A stretch of 42,500 nt of DNA. It comes from Tychonema sp. LEGE 07203. GTDB taxonomy: Bacteria; Cyanobacteriota; Cyanobacteriia; Cyanobacteriales; Microcoleaceae. Made by a program: the position numbers and the translations under genes. The notes under the pieces were generated by a model. It saw only the letters and a program-made list of their open reading frames with translations. It searched no databases and was not told the origin of the DNA. The number at the start of each line of letters is the position of its first letter. Within the stretch, counting starts at the first letter, position 1. The stretch covers positions 1 to 42,500 of the forward strand of contig NZ_JADEXD010000034.1 in NCBI RefSeq assembly GCF_015207285.1, read 5' to 3'. Below are positions 21,518 through 29,892 of the stretch, in pieces.

Positions 21518-22864
21518 TTACAAACTGTCAGTAATGCTGGTGAAATTAAAAGCTTTCACGCGCACTCCGGGCACGACACTACCACCGTAGCGATGCACTT
21601 CGCTAACTGCATCCACATCCCGCAACATATCAGGTAAAACTTGATTGAAACGGAAATTTTTAATCGGGTAAGCAATCTTACCGTTTTCAATCCAGAAAGT
21701 ACCGTCGCGAGTCATGCCGGTTACTTCCGATGTTTTCGGATTCACGTAATTTACATACCAAGCTCGACTCACGAAAATTCCCCGCTCGGTTTGAGCGATT
21801 AAATCTGCTAAACTTTGATCGGAACCTGTCATCACGATCGGGTAATAACCACCTTTCGCTTCTTTGCCTTTTTGGGCGGCCCAATAGCGGGAATAGGACA
21901 AGCTTTGAGGTACGCCATTTTTGATGATTTCTAAATAGCTATTGTTCAATCCGTCGCCGAAAAAATTATTCGATCGCAACAAAGGATGACTCGGATCGCG
22001 CAGTACCTGCACTAACGGGCTGAAAAGTTGTTCTCCGGCGCGGTTTCCTGCGGGTTTTCCGGCTGCATCGGCGATCGACATAAACGATCGCCCCTCATCC
22101 GCCGCCCGCGCATCCATAGCCCAAATTACCCACGGTAGCAAATCTGCAAACGCAGCGCCATCAAAGATTACAGGATAAACACCGGGAGTAATTTCGCGGG
22201 GGTTGCGGGAGGCTTTCGCGCGCGAGACAACTTGTGCGGCTAATTCGGCGACTTGTACTTCGTGGATGCCCCAAGCCGTGCTTTCCGTCCAGCTAGAACC
22301 GTCTCCAATGCGGGCTGTAAAGCCGAAATTAGCCTCTGTATATTGGTTGCAGGCGCGGAGTCCGGTTGACGAGGCGATCGCGTACAGCGAAGCCTCAGCG
22401 CTCAAAGTACCGGCAGCTTCCGCACCTTCGCCAGATGCGATCGCGCAGGCTTGCTGTACCATTTTTGCCCGCTCTAAAGGCGATACAGCAGCCGTTGCTT
22501 CATCAAACGCCGCCGGGGGCAAATCGTAGGTTTGAGGGGGCAACAGCGGCATCCATTCGGGGTCTGCGGGGGCAATTCGGGCGAGTTCTTCCGATCGCTT
22601 GACGGTTTGGGCGATCGCATCTTCATCAAATTCGGTAACAGCAGCAGAAGCGCTTTTATTGCCAAAATAGCTAGTAATGTTGAGGCTAAATACAGTCTTG
22701 CTAATATTTTGGCTGATTTGATTTTCCGAGAATCGGGAAAGAGATTCTTCGCCAGTAGAAAGACTGACAAATACTGCTTCTGCTTCCGATTGTTTGACTA
22801 CCTTTTCTAATAAAGATAAGGCTCTATCTTCACTTAAAATTGCGGGCGATGTTGTTACAGTCAT
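21518..22864 (-). CDS. pmbA: TldD/PmbA family protein, PmbA (TldE)-type subunit, 448 aa
   Basis: The frame extends to 22966, but the extra residues are only a translation of the heptanucleotide repeat, so ATG 22864 (MTVTTSPAILSED) is taken. It lacks the HExxxH metal motif that its partner TldD has, as expected for the PmbA/TldE subunit. Recognisable blocks are ESLSRFSENQISQNI, ITPGVYPVIFDGAAFADLL, and TFWIENGKIAYPIKNFRFN near the end. TldD and PmbA form a heterodimeric metalloprotease that degrades or matures unfolded peptides, including some ribosomal peptide products. It lies downstream of tldD on the same strand, separated by the repeat. Confidence 0.93.
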   Translation of the reverse strand: MTVTTSPAILSEDRALSLLEKVVKQSEAEAVFVSLSTGEESLSRFSENQISQNISKTVFSLNITSYFGNKSASAAVTEFDEDAIAQTVKRSEELARIAPADPEWMPLLPPQTYDLPPAAFDEATAAVSPLERAKMVQQACAIASGEGAEAAGTLSAEASLYAIASSTGLRACNQYTEANFGFTARIGDGSSWTESTAWGIHEVQVAELAAQVVSRAKASRNPREITPGVYPVIFDGAAFADLLPWVIWAMDARAADEGRSFMSIADAAGKPAGNRAGEQLFSPLVQVLRDPSHPLLRSNNFFGDGLNNSYLEIIKNGVPQSLSYSRYWAAQKGKEAKGGYYPIVMTGSDQSLADLIAQTERGIFVSRAWYVNYVNPKTSEVTGMTRDGTFWIENGKIAYPIKNFRFNQVLPDMLRDVDAVSEVHRYGGSVVPGVRVKAFNFTSITDSL

Positions 22865-22867
22865 GAT

Positions 22868-23095
22868 AGGAATTGGGAATTGGGAATTGGGCATTGGCCA
22901 AACAGGGCATTGGGCATCGGGCATAGGGCATAGGGCATAGGGCATAGGGCATAGGGCATAGGGCATTAGTTATTTGTTACGCTCGACAACTAACATCCCA
23001 AATAGAACAAACAAATAACTAACAACAACTAACTAATAGCCCATGCCCTATGCGCCATCCCTCCGCAACGCTAGAGCCCCATGCCCCATGCCCTC
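22868..23095. repeat. Heptanucleotide (STRR) repeat between tldD and pmbA
   Basis: AATTGGG repeats lead into six to seven tandem copies of GGGCATA (about 22906-22967), with related inverted copies (CCATGCCC, CCCTATGC) at 23040-23090. Such short tandem heptamers are characteristic of filamentous cyanobacteria. Confidence 0.85.
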
Positions 23096-24574
23096 TTACC
23101 CAATTTGAATATCCCTAACCCGCACCGGTACACAAGCGTGAGTCATTTGAGCAACCTGAATCGGTTCACCTTTGCCGCACATATTAGTACCGCATTGAAG
23201 CCGTTCCGAAGCAGGCCCGATCGCATCTACTTGATTCCAGAAATCAGTGCTCATCGAATGATAAGTGACATCCTTCAACATACCGACAACTTTACCCTTT
23301 TCCACCTTCCAGAAAGCATCGCCGCCGAATTGAAAATTGCGCCGCTGCTGGTCGATGGAAAAACTGCCTGTACCATCAATTAAAATCCCATCTTCCGTAT
23401 CAGCAATCATCTGATCCAAAGTAGCAGTATGACTGCCGCCATCCGGGCCCGGTTCCAGTCCCAAATTAGGAATTCTCACCATCGGTACGCTCGACCAACT
23501 GTCAGCGCAGGCAGAACCGTTGCTGGTGGCGCGTCCGAGGCGATAAGCTGTTTCTCTGTCCGTGAGATAATCAACTAAAATTCCATCCTTGACAACGTAC
23601 CAATCCTGCGATTTTACGCCCTCATCGTCGTAACCCATTGTACCGCGACCGGCCGGTTGAGTGCGATCGCACTTGAAGTTTACCCAAGGTGCAGCGTATT
23701 GCAGCTTATTTAACTTATCGGTAGTAGCAAAACTCGTGCCAGCAAAATTCGATTCGTAGCCGTAAACCCGGTCTAATTCTGTTGGGTGTCCGACGGATTC
23801 GTGGATAGTCAGAAACAAATTTGTCGGCTTGAGAATCAAAGATTTGCAAATCCCGGCAGGGACTTTCGGCGCAGCTACTTTTTCAATTGCTTCGGTGGCT
23901 ACTCGTTCGACTTGACCCAACAAATCATCGGGATTGATGTGTTCGTAACCGATGTTTAATGGCGGACGTTCGTAACTGCGACGTTGGGCATCGCCGCCCG
24001 CAATTGCCGTGCAGCCAAAACCCGGATAGCTGCGGTAGATTGTTTGTTCGATTAGCGAGCCTTCTGTCGACGCAAAAACCTTGTCTTCGCGGTTGAATGT
24101 CAAAAAAGAATAAGCTTTTTTAATGCCTTGTGATTCGTGCGCTAGCAGGCGTTCGTTGATGGTTAATAAAAGTTCTGCTTTGTCAGCAACGGGGACAGAA
24201 AATGGGTCAATTGCGATCGGAGTAATGTAAGTATCGACATATTTTTCCACAGGTACTAAGCGCACCGGTTCCTTTTGAGTCAAGCGGCTGCCCTTAGCAA
24301 TTTCTACAGCCAAACCGACAATTCTGGCAACCTCTTCCGGCGTTTTGTTGTGGCTGGCGGCAAAGCCCCAAGCGCCGTCTAGCAGCACTCGCACGCCAAA
24401 ACCGGAACTTACATTATCGGAGATATTGCTTAAAGATCGATCGCGCGCATACAAACCTTGCCTCCGGTAACTGCAAAAGCGCACGTCACCGTATTCGCAC
24501 CCACTTTTCCGAATCAAATCTACAGCTAAATTTGCCAACTCGCTAGCAGAGATTTTTGCAGTTAACAGTACCAT
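23096..24574 (-). CDS. tldD: TldD metalloprotease subunit, 492 aa
   Basis: The active-site motif HESVGHPTELDR (HExxxH, about residue 253) is present, with GYDDEGVKSQDW and PAGRGTMGYD around it as in TldD proteins. The C-terminal block is RNFQFGGDAFWKVEKGKVVG. Full length for the family. Forms the cytosolic TldD-PmbA peptidase with the gene downstream. The ATG 24574 is preceded by GAACGACGAAT, without a clear Shine-Dalgarno. Confidence 0.95.
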   Translation of the reverse strand: MVLLTAKISASELANLAVDLIRKSGCEYGDVRFCSYRRQGLYARDRSLSNISDNVSSGFGVRVLLDGAWGFAASHNKTPEEVARIVGLAVEIAKGSRLTQKEPVRLVPVEKYVDTYITPIAIDPFSVPVADKAELLLTINERLLAHESQGIKKAYSFLTFNREDKVFASTEGSLIEQTIYRSYPGFGCTAIAGGDAQRRSYERPPLNIGYEHINPDDLLGQVERVATEAIEKVAAPKVPAGICKSLILKPTNLFLTIHESVGHPTELDRVYGYESNFAGTSFATTDKLNKLQYAAPWVNFKCDRTQPAGRGTMGYDDEGVKSQDWYVVKDGILVDYLTDRETAYRLGRATSNGSACADSWSSVPMVRIPNLGLEPGPDGGSHTATLDQMIADTEDGILIDGTGSFSIDQQRRNFQFGGDAFWKVEKGKVVGMLKDVTYHSMSTDFWNQVDAIGPASERLQCGTNMCGKGEPIQVAQMTHACVPVRVRDIQIG

Positions 24575-24618
24575 AGTTATTCGTCGTTCGTCGTTCGTTA
24601 TCCATTATTATAGCGCTA

Positions 24619-25617
24619 CTATCGAAATATTTTCCTAATCAACGGGGCAACGATACTCAGTGTGAAAAACCCAAATCCTAAGCCAAATACGAGGCTCCAG
24701 AGAATTGTCGCAGCAAAGGGATGTAGCGGGAGAGAAGAATCAAGTTGCCATTTAATCGGTGTATCCTCGATCGGAGGATAGGCTGCGGAAAAGATTTGTC
24801 CGCCACCGATCGCAGTTCCGACAAAAAATATGATATTCTCAAGTTGGCGATCGCGCTTTTTCTCATTGTCTTCCTGTTCCCTGTATAAATCCACCTGCTC
24901 AATTTCCACCATCCCCCGCACAGTAGATATCGACTGCTGGAACAAATCTTGACTAGCAATCAAATAGTTCAAATCAATTTCAATTTGCCGCTGATACGTA
25001 CCCTCAGCCAAATCTAGAAACCTTTGCCAAAAATCCAGATTATCACCTTCGATGGACAAACTTCTAATTCTTGTCAGCGCCTCAGCATAATTTTCAGCAT
25101 TAGTATCGATCGTATTTCTATCTTCCTGCAAATACCGCACTTCGCGAGCAAAAGCCAACATTTTAGTTTGAACTTCAGCCAACAAATCCTTTAACTTCTG
25201 CAACTTAACTTGTCTATCTTGTTCCCTTTCAATTTCACCTAATTTAGGAAGCTGCTTCTCTAACTCGCCTAAAATTTGCTGTGATTTGCGATACTTTTTC
25301 CGAGCTTCGCGATACACAAATACAATTTTAGCACGAAAACACAGCAGCTTCATCAAATAAGAATTAAACGTTGCGGTTGCCAATTGCAAAGTTTGGGGAT
25401 TATCTTGCAACCATACTAAAATGTGACACCGTTTAGGCGCATCATCTTCGCGGCTGTCGTGCTCAAAAATCCGACTCCCAAATAATCTCCCTTCCGCGCG
25501 AAACTCTGGTGATGCTTGCTGTTGATTGCGGACAAAAGCTGTAACACATTCCTCAGCTAGCTTGGGGCAAGCAGCATCAACTGCTGGTGCGGCCTTAGTC
25601 TCGCGTTGCGCGGACAT
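24619..25617 (-). CDS. Coiled-coil membrane protein of unknown function, about 332 aa
   Basis: A soluble N-terminal part (about 1-110) includes CHILVWLQDNPQTLQL. Next comes a Lys/Glu/Gln-rich coiled coil (about 105-260, KYRKSQQILGELEKQL). Two membrane segments close the protein (IIFFVGTAIGGGQIFSAAY and FAATILWSLVFGLGFGFFTL) with a basic end. I do not recognise the family. The first residues MSAQRETK are encoded by one of four tandem REP units, so the native start may have been displaced; the frame is not continuous with the plausible older start at 25906. Expression is therefore uncertain. Confidence 0.65.
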   Translation of the reverse strand: MSAQRETKAAPAVDAACPKLAEECVTAFVRNQQQASPEFRAEGRLFGSRIFEHDSREDDAPKRCHILVWLQDNPQTLQLATATFNSYLMKLLCFRAKIVFVYREARKKYRKSQQILGELEKQLPKLGEIEREQDRQVKLQKLKDLLAEVQTKMLAFAREVRYLQEDRNTIDTNAENYAEALTRIRSLSIEGDNLDFWQRFLDLAEGTYQRQIEIDLNYLIASQDLFQQSISTVRGMVEIEQVDLYREQEDNEKKRDRQLENIIFFVGTAIGGGQIFSAAYPPIEDTPIKWQLDSSLPLHPFAATILWSLVFGLGFGFFTLSIVAPLIRKIFR

Positions 25618-25851
25618 TGTTTGACTTTCTGGCGGTTTCAACCGCCGGGGTACTTAGTCTCGCGTTGCGCGGACATCGTTTGACAAGACTCGGTTTCAAC
25701 CGCCGGGGTATAATCTTAGTCTCGCGTTGCGCGGACATTGTTTCTGTAGCCGCGGTTTCAACCGCCGGGGGTACAGTCGCCCCATCTAAGAGCTTAGTCT
25801 CGCGTTGCGCGGACATCGTTTGTGTAGCCGCGGTTTCAACCGCCGGGGGTA
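25594..25851. repeat. Tandem array of four REP-like units
   Basis: Units of 58-78 bp start at 25594, 25653, 25715 and 25793. Each has CTTAGTCTCGCGTTGCGCGG, a short variable middle, and the palindrome GGTTTCAACCGCCGGGG. They sit upstream of a RAYT transposase. Unit length and spacing vary, so it is not a CRISPR array. Confidence 0.85.
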
Positions 25852-25920
25852 TCATCGCACCATGTAAAAGTCCAGTCGGCGAAGGCGGGTTGGAGAGAAG
25901 TTTCATCTGTTGTATGAGAA

Positions 25921-26373
25921 ATGAGAGATAATTTCACGCAATTGTATGTACACTATGTTTGGGCAACCTGGGATAGATTGCCTTTGATTACTCCCGATAT
26001 TCAGGAAGGAATCTATGCAGCTATTATTGGAAAATGTAACAATTTAAAATGCACTGCGATCGCCCTTGGTGGTATAGAAGACCACCTTCACTTGCGGATA
26101 GGTTTTCCGTCAATTTTGACAGTAGCTGAAATTATTAAAGAAGTTAAGGGCAGTTCTTCTCATTTAGTAACTCACCAACTTAAACCAGGTGTTTTTTTTA
26201 AATGGCAAGGTAGCTATGGGGCGTTTACCGTTAGCCGTGATGCGATCGACCCTGTAGCCAAATATATCAGAAATCAAGCTGTTCACCACCGTCAAAAATC
26301 AATAATTCCTGAATGGGAATACGTTTCCGAGCCTGTGAAACCAGGTTCCAAGTCTCAATCACCCGGCGGTTGA
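25921..26373 (+). CDS. REP-associated tyrosine transposase (RAYT, IS200-like Y1), 150 aa
   Basis: A single Y1_Tnp domain: LYVHYVWATWDRLPLIT, GGIEDHLHLRIGFP with the HxH metal motif, VKGSSSHLV, WQGSYGAFTVS, and the catalytic tyrosine in VAKYIRNQAVHH. This is the form of RAYT proteins, which bind and nick REP palindromes as single strands. REP units lie on both sides (four at 25594-25851, one inverted at 26364), as expected for a domesticated REP-RAYT system rather than a free IS200 with its own ends. Confidence 0.92.
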   Translation: MRDNFTQLYVHYVWATWDRLPLITPDIQEGIYAAIIGKCNNLKCTAIALGGIEDHLHLRIGFPSILTVAEIIKEVKGSSSHLVTHQLKPGVFFKWQGSYGAFTVSRDAIDPVAKYIRNQAVHHRQKSIIPEWEYVSEPVKPGSKSQSPGG

Positions 26374-26390
26374 AACCGCGTCTACAAAGA
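26364..26390. repeat. REP-like unit downstream of the RAYT gene, inverted
   Basis: CGGCGGTTGAAACCGCG followed by TCTACAAAGAC, the reverse of the upstream units. It overlaps the RAYT stop codon. The 26391-26607 stretch beyond it is C-rich, low in coding signal and holds no gene I can support. Confidence 0.75.
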
Positions 26391-26607
26391 CAAAACCCGG
26401 ATGGTGCGCGGGTTGAAAATTTTTCATCACCCGCCGCCATCAACCGCCTCCGCCCTCAACCACCGCCCCATAAATCAATCATTCGGCGGTCAATTCCGTA
26501 CCCGAATTATCCGTATTACCCCCCGCAGAATCCCGCCCCCACAATAGTTTTATTGTTTTTTTGACATACAGTTTAAATGTAGAACAGCTTACATATTTAT
26601 TACTACC

Positions 26608-27098
26608 CTAAAAATAACTCGTAGTGGGGATCAAAAGGATGGGGTTATTGGCATCGGTGGGTAGCAAGTCGATGATGGGTTCGATCTGGATTTGATGGAG
26701 GAGTTGCAAGAGGGGAAAGCCGCCTGTTTCGTCTCGATTGTACTGGGATTCTAGCTGAATTTTGTTGCCTGCGTCGTCGGTTTCTTCCGTGCCGATTGAC
26801 TGATATTATCCTGCTGATGACCTTGTTCTAACAGTCTATATGCTTCCGCTTTCAGTACAATTGCCGCTAAAAAGTCGCCATCCACCTTACCCAGTAGCCC
26901 TGCCAAATTTTTCAGCCAATTAGCGGTTTTTAATTTACCTTGTTCCCTGAGAGTATCCGCCTCTTCTAGCATTGCCGCCACCAAGCCATCATCCAGCAAT
27001 TCCGGGTGACTTGTCAATACCTCCGCTTCTTCGCCGCTGGGACTATTTAGCAGTTGACTTATCAGGTTGAGATAGGCTTGTTGGCGTTCAGAGTTCAT
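26608..27098 (-). pseudogene. Frameshifted small protein, N-terminus like CHAT/TPR-associated proteins
   Basis: From ATG 27098 the frame reads MNSERQQAYLNLISQLLN and SPSGEEAEVLTSHPELL, an N-terminal helical domain common in cyanobacterial CHAT/TPR proteins, and stops at 26751. A different frame then continues without interruption from about 26815: IGTEETDDAGNKIQLESQ, GGFPLLQLLHQIQIEP, LLPTDANNPILLIPTTSYF to the stop at 26608. The simplest reading is one gene with a frameshift near 26800. Alternatively the first frame is a complete short protein followed by a relic. Confidence 0.5.
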
Positions 27099-27577
27099 GG
27101 CGATTTGGGATTTGGGATGATTCGCTCTATTCATTTATTATCGGTGAAACTCATCTGTTTGGGGCGGGCGACGGCAAGATTTTTGTAGGTGTGGCGAGAA
27201 ACTGGGTTTTTGAACCGCAGATGATGGCGGATGTACGCTGATTGACGCGGATGAATTTTGGATGTGTGGGGTGGCAAGAAACCGGGTTTTTTTCGATAAT
27301 CCTTCGTTATTGGAGTTTAGACTCAGCAAAAATTAACTCAGAAGAAGCTGAGTGTAAATTCTGTGAGTTTAGATAGAGGTAGAAAGGTTGAGTGATGAAT
27401 TTCGATCAGTTTTGGAACCTACCTTAATCGCGTGCTACTTTGATTTCAACTGATATCTTGCACCATTCGTGTGGAAGCCTTTTATGGACGGGCTCTCCTG
27501 CCCATCCCACAAGAAATTCACTCTTTGACAGAACAGGCCGGAGAGCCTGTTCTTGACAATGGTGCAACCTCTCAGTT
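27099..27577. other. Intergenic stretch with repeats
   Basis: Two half copies of the AGAAACCGGGTTT family (27190-27205 and 27280-27298), then two GC-rich palindromes: GGACGGGCTCTCCTGCCCATCC near 27485 (written in two parts, GGACGGG and CCCATCC as arms) and GAACAGG/CCTGTTC near 27530-27553. No convincing gene. Confidence 0.55.
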
Positions 27578-28540
27578 TCAACCCAAAATTCGATCGATCG
27601 TCTGAGCTGCTTGGGATTGATAACTTCCGCCAAACAAATTAAAATGATTCAAAATGTGATAAAGATTGTAAAAATTTTTCCGTTTCTCATAGCCTGAATC
27701 CAGCGGCCACACGTCGTTATAACCGCGATAAAAAGATGCTGGAAAACCGCCAAAAAGTTCAGTCATCGCAATATCGACTTCTCTATCTCCAAAATACGCC
27801 GCCGGATCGAAAATCACCGGTTCTCCCGCAGATGTCACCCCCGCATTCCCCCCCCACAAATCCCCGTGAACTAGCGACGGTTGCGGTTCGTAACCTGCTA
27901 AAAACTCAGGAATTACCTCTAACAAACGTTCCCCTTTCGGAAAATGACCGCCCCGACGCTCAGCCAATTTTAACTGATAGCCAATCCGATGTTCTGCCCA
28001 AAATTCGGCCCAATTTGCCGTCCAGTTGTTAATTTGAGGAGTTGAGCCGATCGTATTATTAATATCCCAACCAAACCCCCGGTTAAAAAAGTTATATTTT
28101 CCCTCTTCTCCCCCCGGTTGCAGCGGCGGTTCCCCCGTGCGGGTGCCAGGGCTGTACCCCCGTACCTGCCCTGGGTTGGAGAAGGTATATTTGTGCATTT
28201 GGGCCAGTTTGCGCCCCATTTCTTCCCAAGATAGATCGCCCCCGCGCCCTCCCAAATCCAGCCATTCCAACACAATATAAGCGGAATTCGCCTCGGTTCC
28301 CCAACAAATTGGTTTAGGCACGCGAATTGTCTGGGTTTCCCCCATTTGCTGCAATCCCAGCGCCTCAGCTTCAAACATGGCGACTTGAGAAGCTTGATTG
28401 ATTTTCGCGAAATAAGTGCCAGAAGTGCCACTGATAGCATAGCCTTGATTGATGCAGCCGCCGCTGACAGAACGGCGGTTGTCTATCGAAAATGTTTCTG
28501 CTGTTGATTCAGAGATGTGCGCGGCAATTTTGTCCCACAT
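27578..28540 (-). CDS. Fructosamine kinase-family (FN3K-like) protein, 320 aa
   Basis: Protein-kinase-like fold: SVSGGCINQGYAISG nucleotide loop, YFAKIN with the ATP-binding Lys, VLEWLDLGGRG, catalytic loop LVHGDLWGGNAG and metal site FDPAAYFGDREVDIAM. FGWDINNTIGSTPQ is the FN3K signature. It would phosphorylate ketosamines on glycated proteins, a deglycation repair step. The ATG 28540 is preferred to a TTG at 28549. About 20-25 residues (PGTRTGEPPLQPGGEEGK, about residues 147-170) just before FGWDINN are encoded by GC-rich palindromic DNA and look like an in-frame insertion. Confidence 0.9.
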   Translation of the reverse strand: MWDKIAAHISESTAETFSIDNRRSVSGGCINQGYAISGTSGTYFAKINQASQVAMFEAEALGLQQMGETQTIRVPKPICWGTEANSAYIVLEWLDLGGRGGDLSWEEMGRKLAQMHKYTFSNPGQVRGYSPGTRTGEPPLQPGGEEGKYNFFNRGFGWDINNTIGSTPQINNWTANWAEFWAEHRIGYQLKLAERRGGHFPKGERLLEVIPEFLAGYEPQPSLVHGDLWGGNAGVTSAGEPVIFDPAAYFGDREVDIAMTELFGGFPASFYRGYNDVWPLDSGYEKRKNFYNLYHILNHFNLFGGSYQSQAAQTIDRILG

Positions 28541-28710
28541 AGTATCCAATTGTTTTGAGGGCGATCGGCATTACTCTATACAGCATATTTCAAGTTGATG
28601 AACTACACCCCAGAAACCAAATTTCTGCCGTACTGCACCTACATGGAATATGCTGTAAGTTGCAGTTTCAAGCCCCTGACATACCTCGCTTTACCCCAAA
28701 GCGCTGTCCT

Positions 28711-28962
28711 TTACTCTGCTGTTTCTAATTCCTCTAATTCTTGCGTAGACTGCCATCCAGCTTCCCAGAGCGATCGGTCTTTTAGCTGTGCGGCGTTCAG
28801 CCAGAAACGAACATTCGGATCGCAAGCCGCCACCATTTCCGCAAACACCCATTTACCTTCGTTTTTTCTGTTGACTACCTGGAAGTGCCGCCAACCCCAA
28901 GTTTTTTGATGTGAAGTCCATCGGGAACCAACTAAATAAGGAAATTTTTGTTTTTTCAGCAC
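28711..28962 (-). CDS. TIGR02450 family small Trp-rich protein, about 83 aa
   Basis: The sequence KKQKFPYLVGSRWTSHQKTW, GWRHFQVVNRKNEGKWVFAE, CDPNVRFWLNAAQLKDRSLW is the family signature with four conserved Trp. GTG 28962 (VLKKQKF) gives the usual family length of 65-85 aa; the frame also runs to 29037. Soluble; function unknown; restricted largely to cyanobacteria and marine proteobacteria. It stands alone, divergent from nothing coding on its upstream side. Confidence 0.85.
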   Translation of the reverse strand: MLKKQKFPYLVGSRWTSHQKTWGWRHFQVVNRKNEGKWVFAEMVAACDPNVRFWLNAAQLKDRSLWEAGWQSTQELEELETAE

Positions 28963-29440
28963 AGTCTTTTCGGTAACAAATATATGACAAAGCAAGTTAA
29001 TTGTAATAACTCCTTTTATTTGATTCGACATCTCCAATAATTCTCGCTTAGCAGGCTCGCTTGCGGGTGCTTTACAGGCTTTTGCGGATTTGTCTATTAT
29101 ATTAATTCTAAATTACCCGCGATCGAGAACCGTCTCACCTTGAGAACATTACAGACTATCTCTTGCTTAACTCGACCTTGCATCACAGTCAAGCCAAACT
29201 CTCTCTGTAATTCTGTAATATAGATGCGTTTGTTGTAACTTGCAGCAGTTTCGCCTCCGAGTTCAAAAGTAAGGGCAGTCAGTGACTGCCCCTGTAATTA
29301 GTTATACCTATTGAATAGGGTTCATTTTTGGGCCGAGCCACAAATAGCAAATTTATGCAACACCGGCTCAATCGTGAATCTCAAATCTAAAAACAAATAA
29401 CTCTGGTTGTAGTTGTGCGCGATCGTCCGTTCTGCGAAAC
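28963..29440. other. Gene-poor stretch with one hairpin
   Basis: GGGCAGTCA and TGACTGCCC pair at 29272-29290. An open frame without a start codon runs leftward from 29297 to 29097 (includes YNKRIYITELQREFGLT) and may be a gene relic. Confidence 0.4.
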
Positions 29441-29554
29441 TTACTCAAATCTACTTTTCGAGCAGGTTTGACGTTCATTTGCTGCTTTTACCAAAGCGGT
29501 AAGCCACATTTTGTCCGCAGGCGTTTTTTCGGGCTCAACTTTCCCCACAAACAT
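29441..29554 (-). CDS. Possible 37-aa small protein
   Basis: An ATG at 29554 gives MFVGKVEPEKTPADKMW and KAANERQTCSKSRFE before TAA. Codon use looks coding, but the GGAG upstream is 17 bases away. No family recognised. Confidence 0.3.
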   Translation of the reverse strand: MFVGKVEPEKTPADKMWLTALVKAANERQTCSKSRFE

Positions 29555-29652
29555 TTTTTCAATCTTTATGGTGTCTCCTTGACGCTGTAGAGCTCAACAA
29601 CAAACCCCTTTTAAGTACAGTTGATTGATTTAAGTTGCTCTGTCGCTCCCCC

Positions 29653-29892
29653 TTAATTGCTTCCGTGGGATGGCTTGTGGCCAGATAAATCCATAGGAAG
29701 TTGGGGAAGCCGGAGCCGCACCGCATTTGTTTGCAGCCAGAGAGTGATGGCGTGCTTCCGCTGGGGAGTCACGTACTCTCCGGGTCTGATCACGCCAGCA
29801 CAGACGCCGATGTTTTTAATAAGGGTTTCTCGTTCCGATGAACTTGCACCCTGTAGCAACCTGACTTGGGCTTTGATAAAATCCACGTTCAT
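29653..29892 (-). CDS. Hypothetical protein, 79 aa
   Basis: MNVDFIKAQVRLLQGASSSE, GVCAGVIRPGEYVTPQRKHA, then a Leu/Arg-rich end. Composition is more protein-like than the overlapping frame on the other strand. No clear ribosome-binding site and no recognised family. Confidence 0.4.
   Translation of the reverse strand: MNVDFIKAQVRLLQGASSSERETLIKNIGVCAGVIRPGEYVTPQRKHAITLWLQTNAVRLRLPQLPMDLSGHKPSHGSN

Noticed and set aside
25594-25851. CRISPR-like array
   Set aside because: Units are 58-78 bp, contain a REP palindrome and lack equal-sized unique spacers; no cas genes; a RAYT gene is adjacent.
25595-25906. 103-codon minus-strand ORF with repeated MSAQRETK
   Set aside because: It is a translation of the tandem REP units.
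29097-29297. Open frame with YNKRIYITELQREFG
   Set aside because: It looks protein-like but has no start codon at its beginning and is preceded by a stop and a hairpin; at most a gene fragment, so not listed as a gene.
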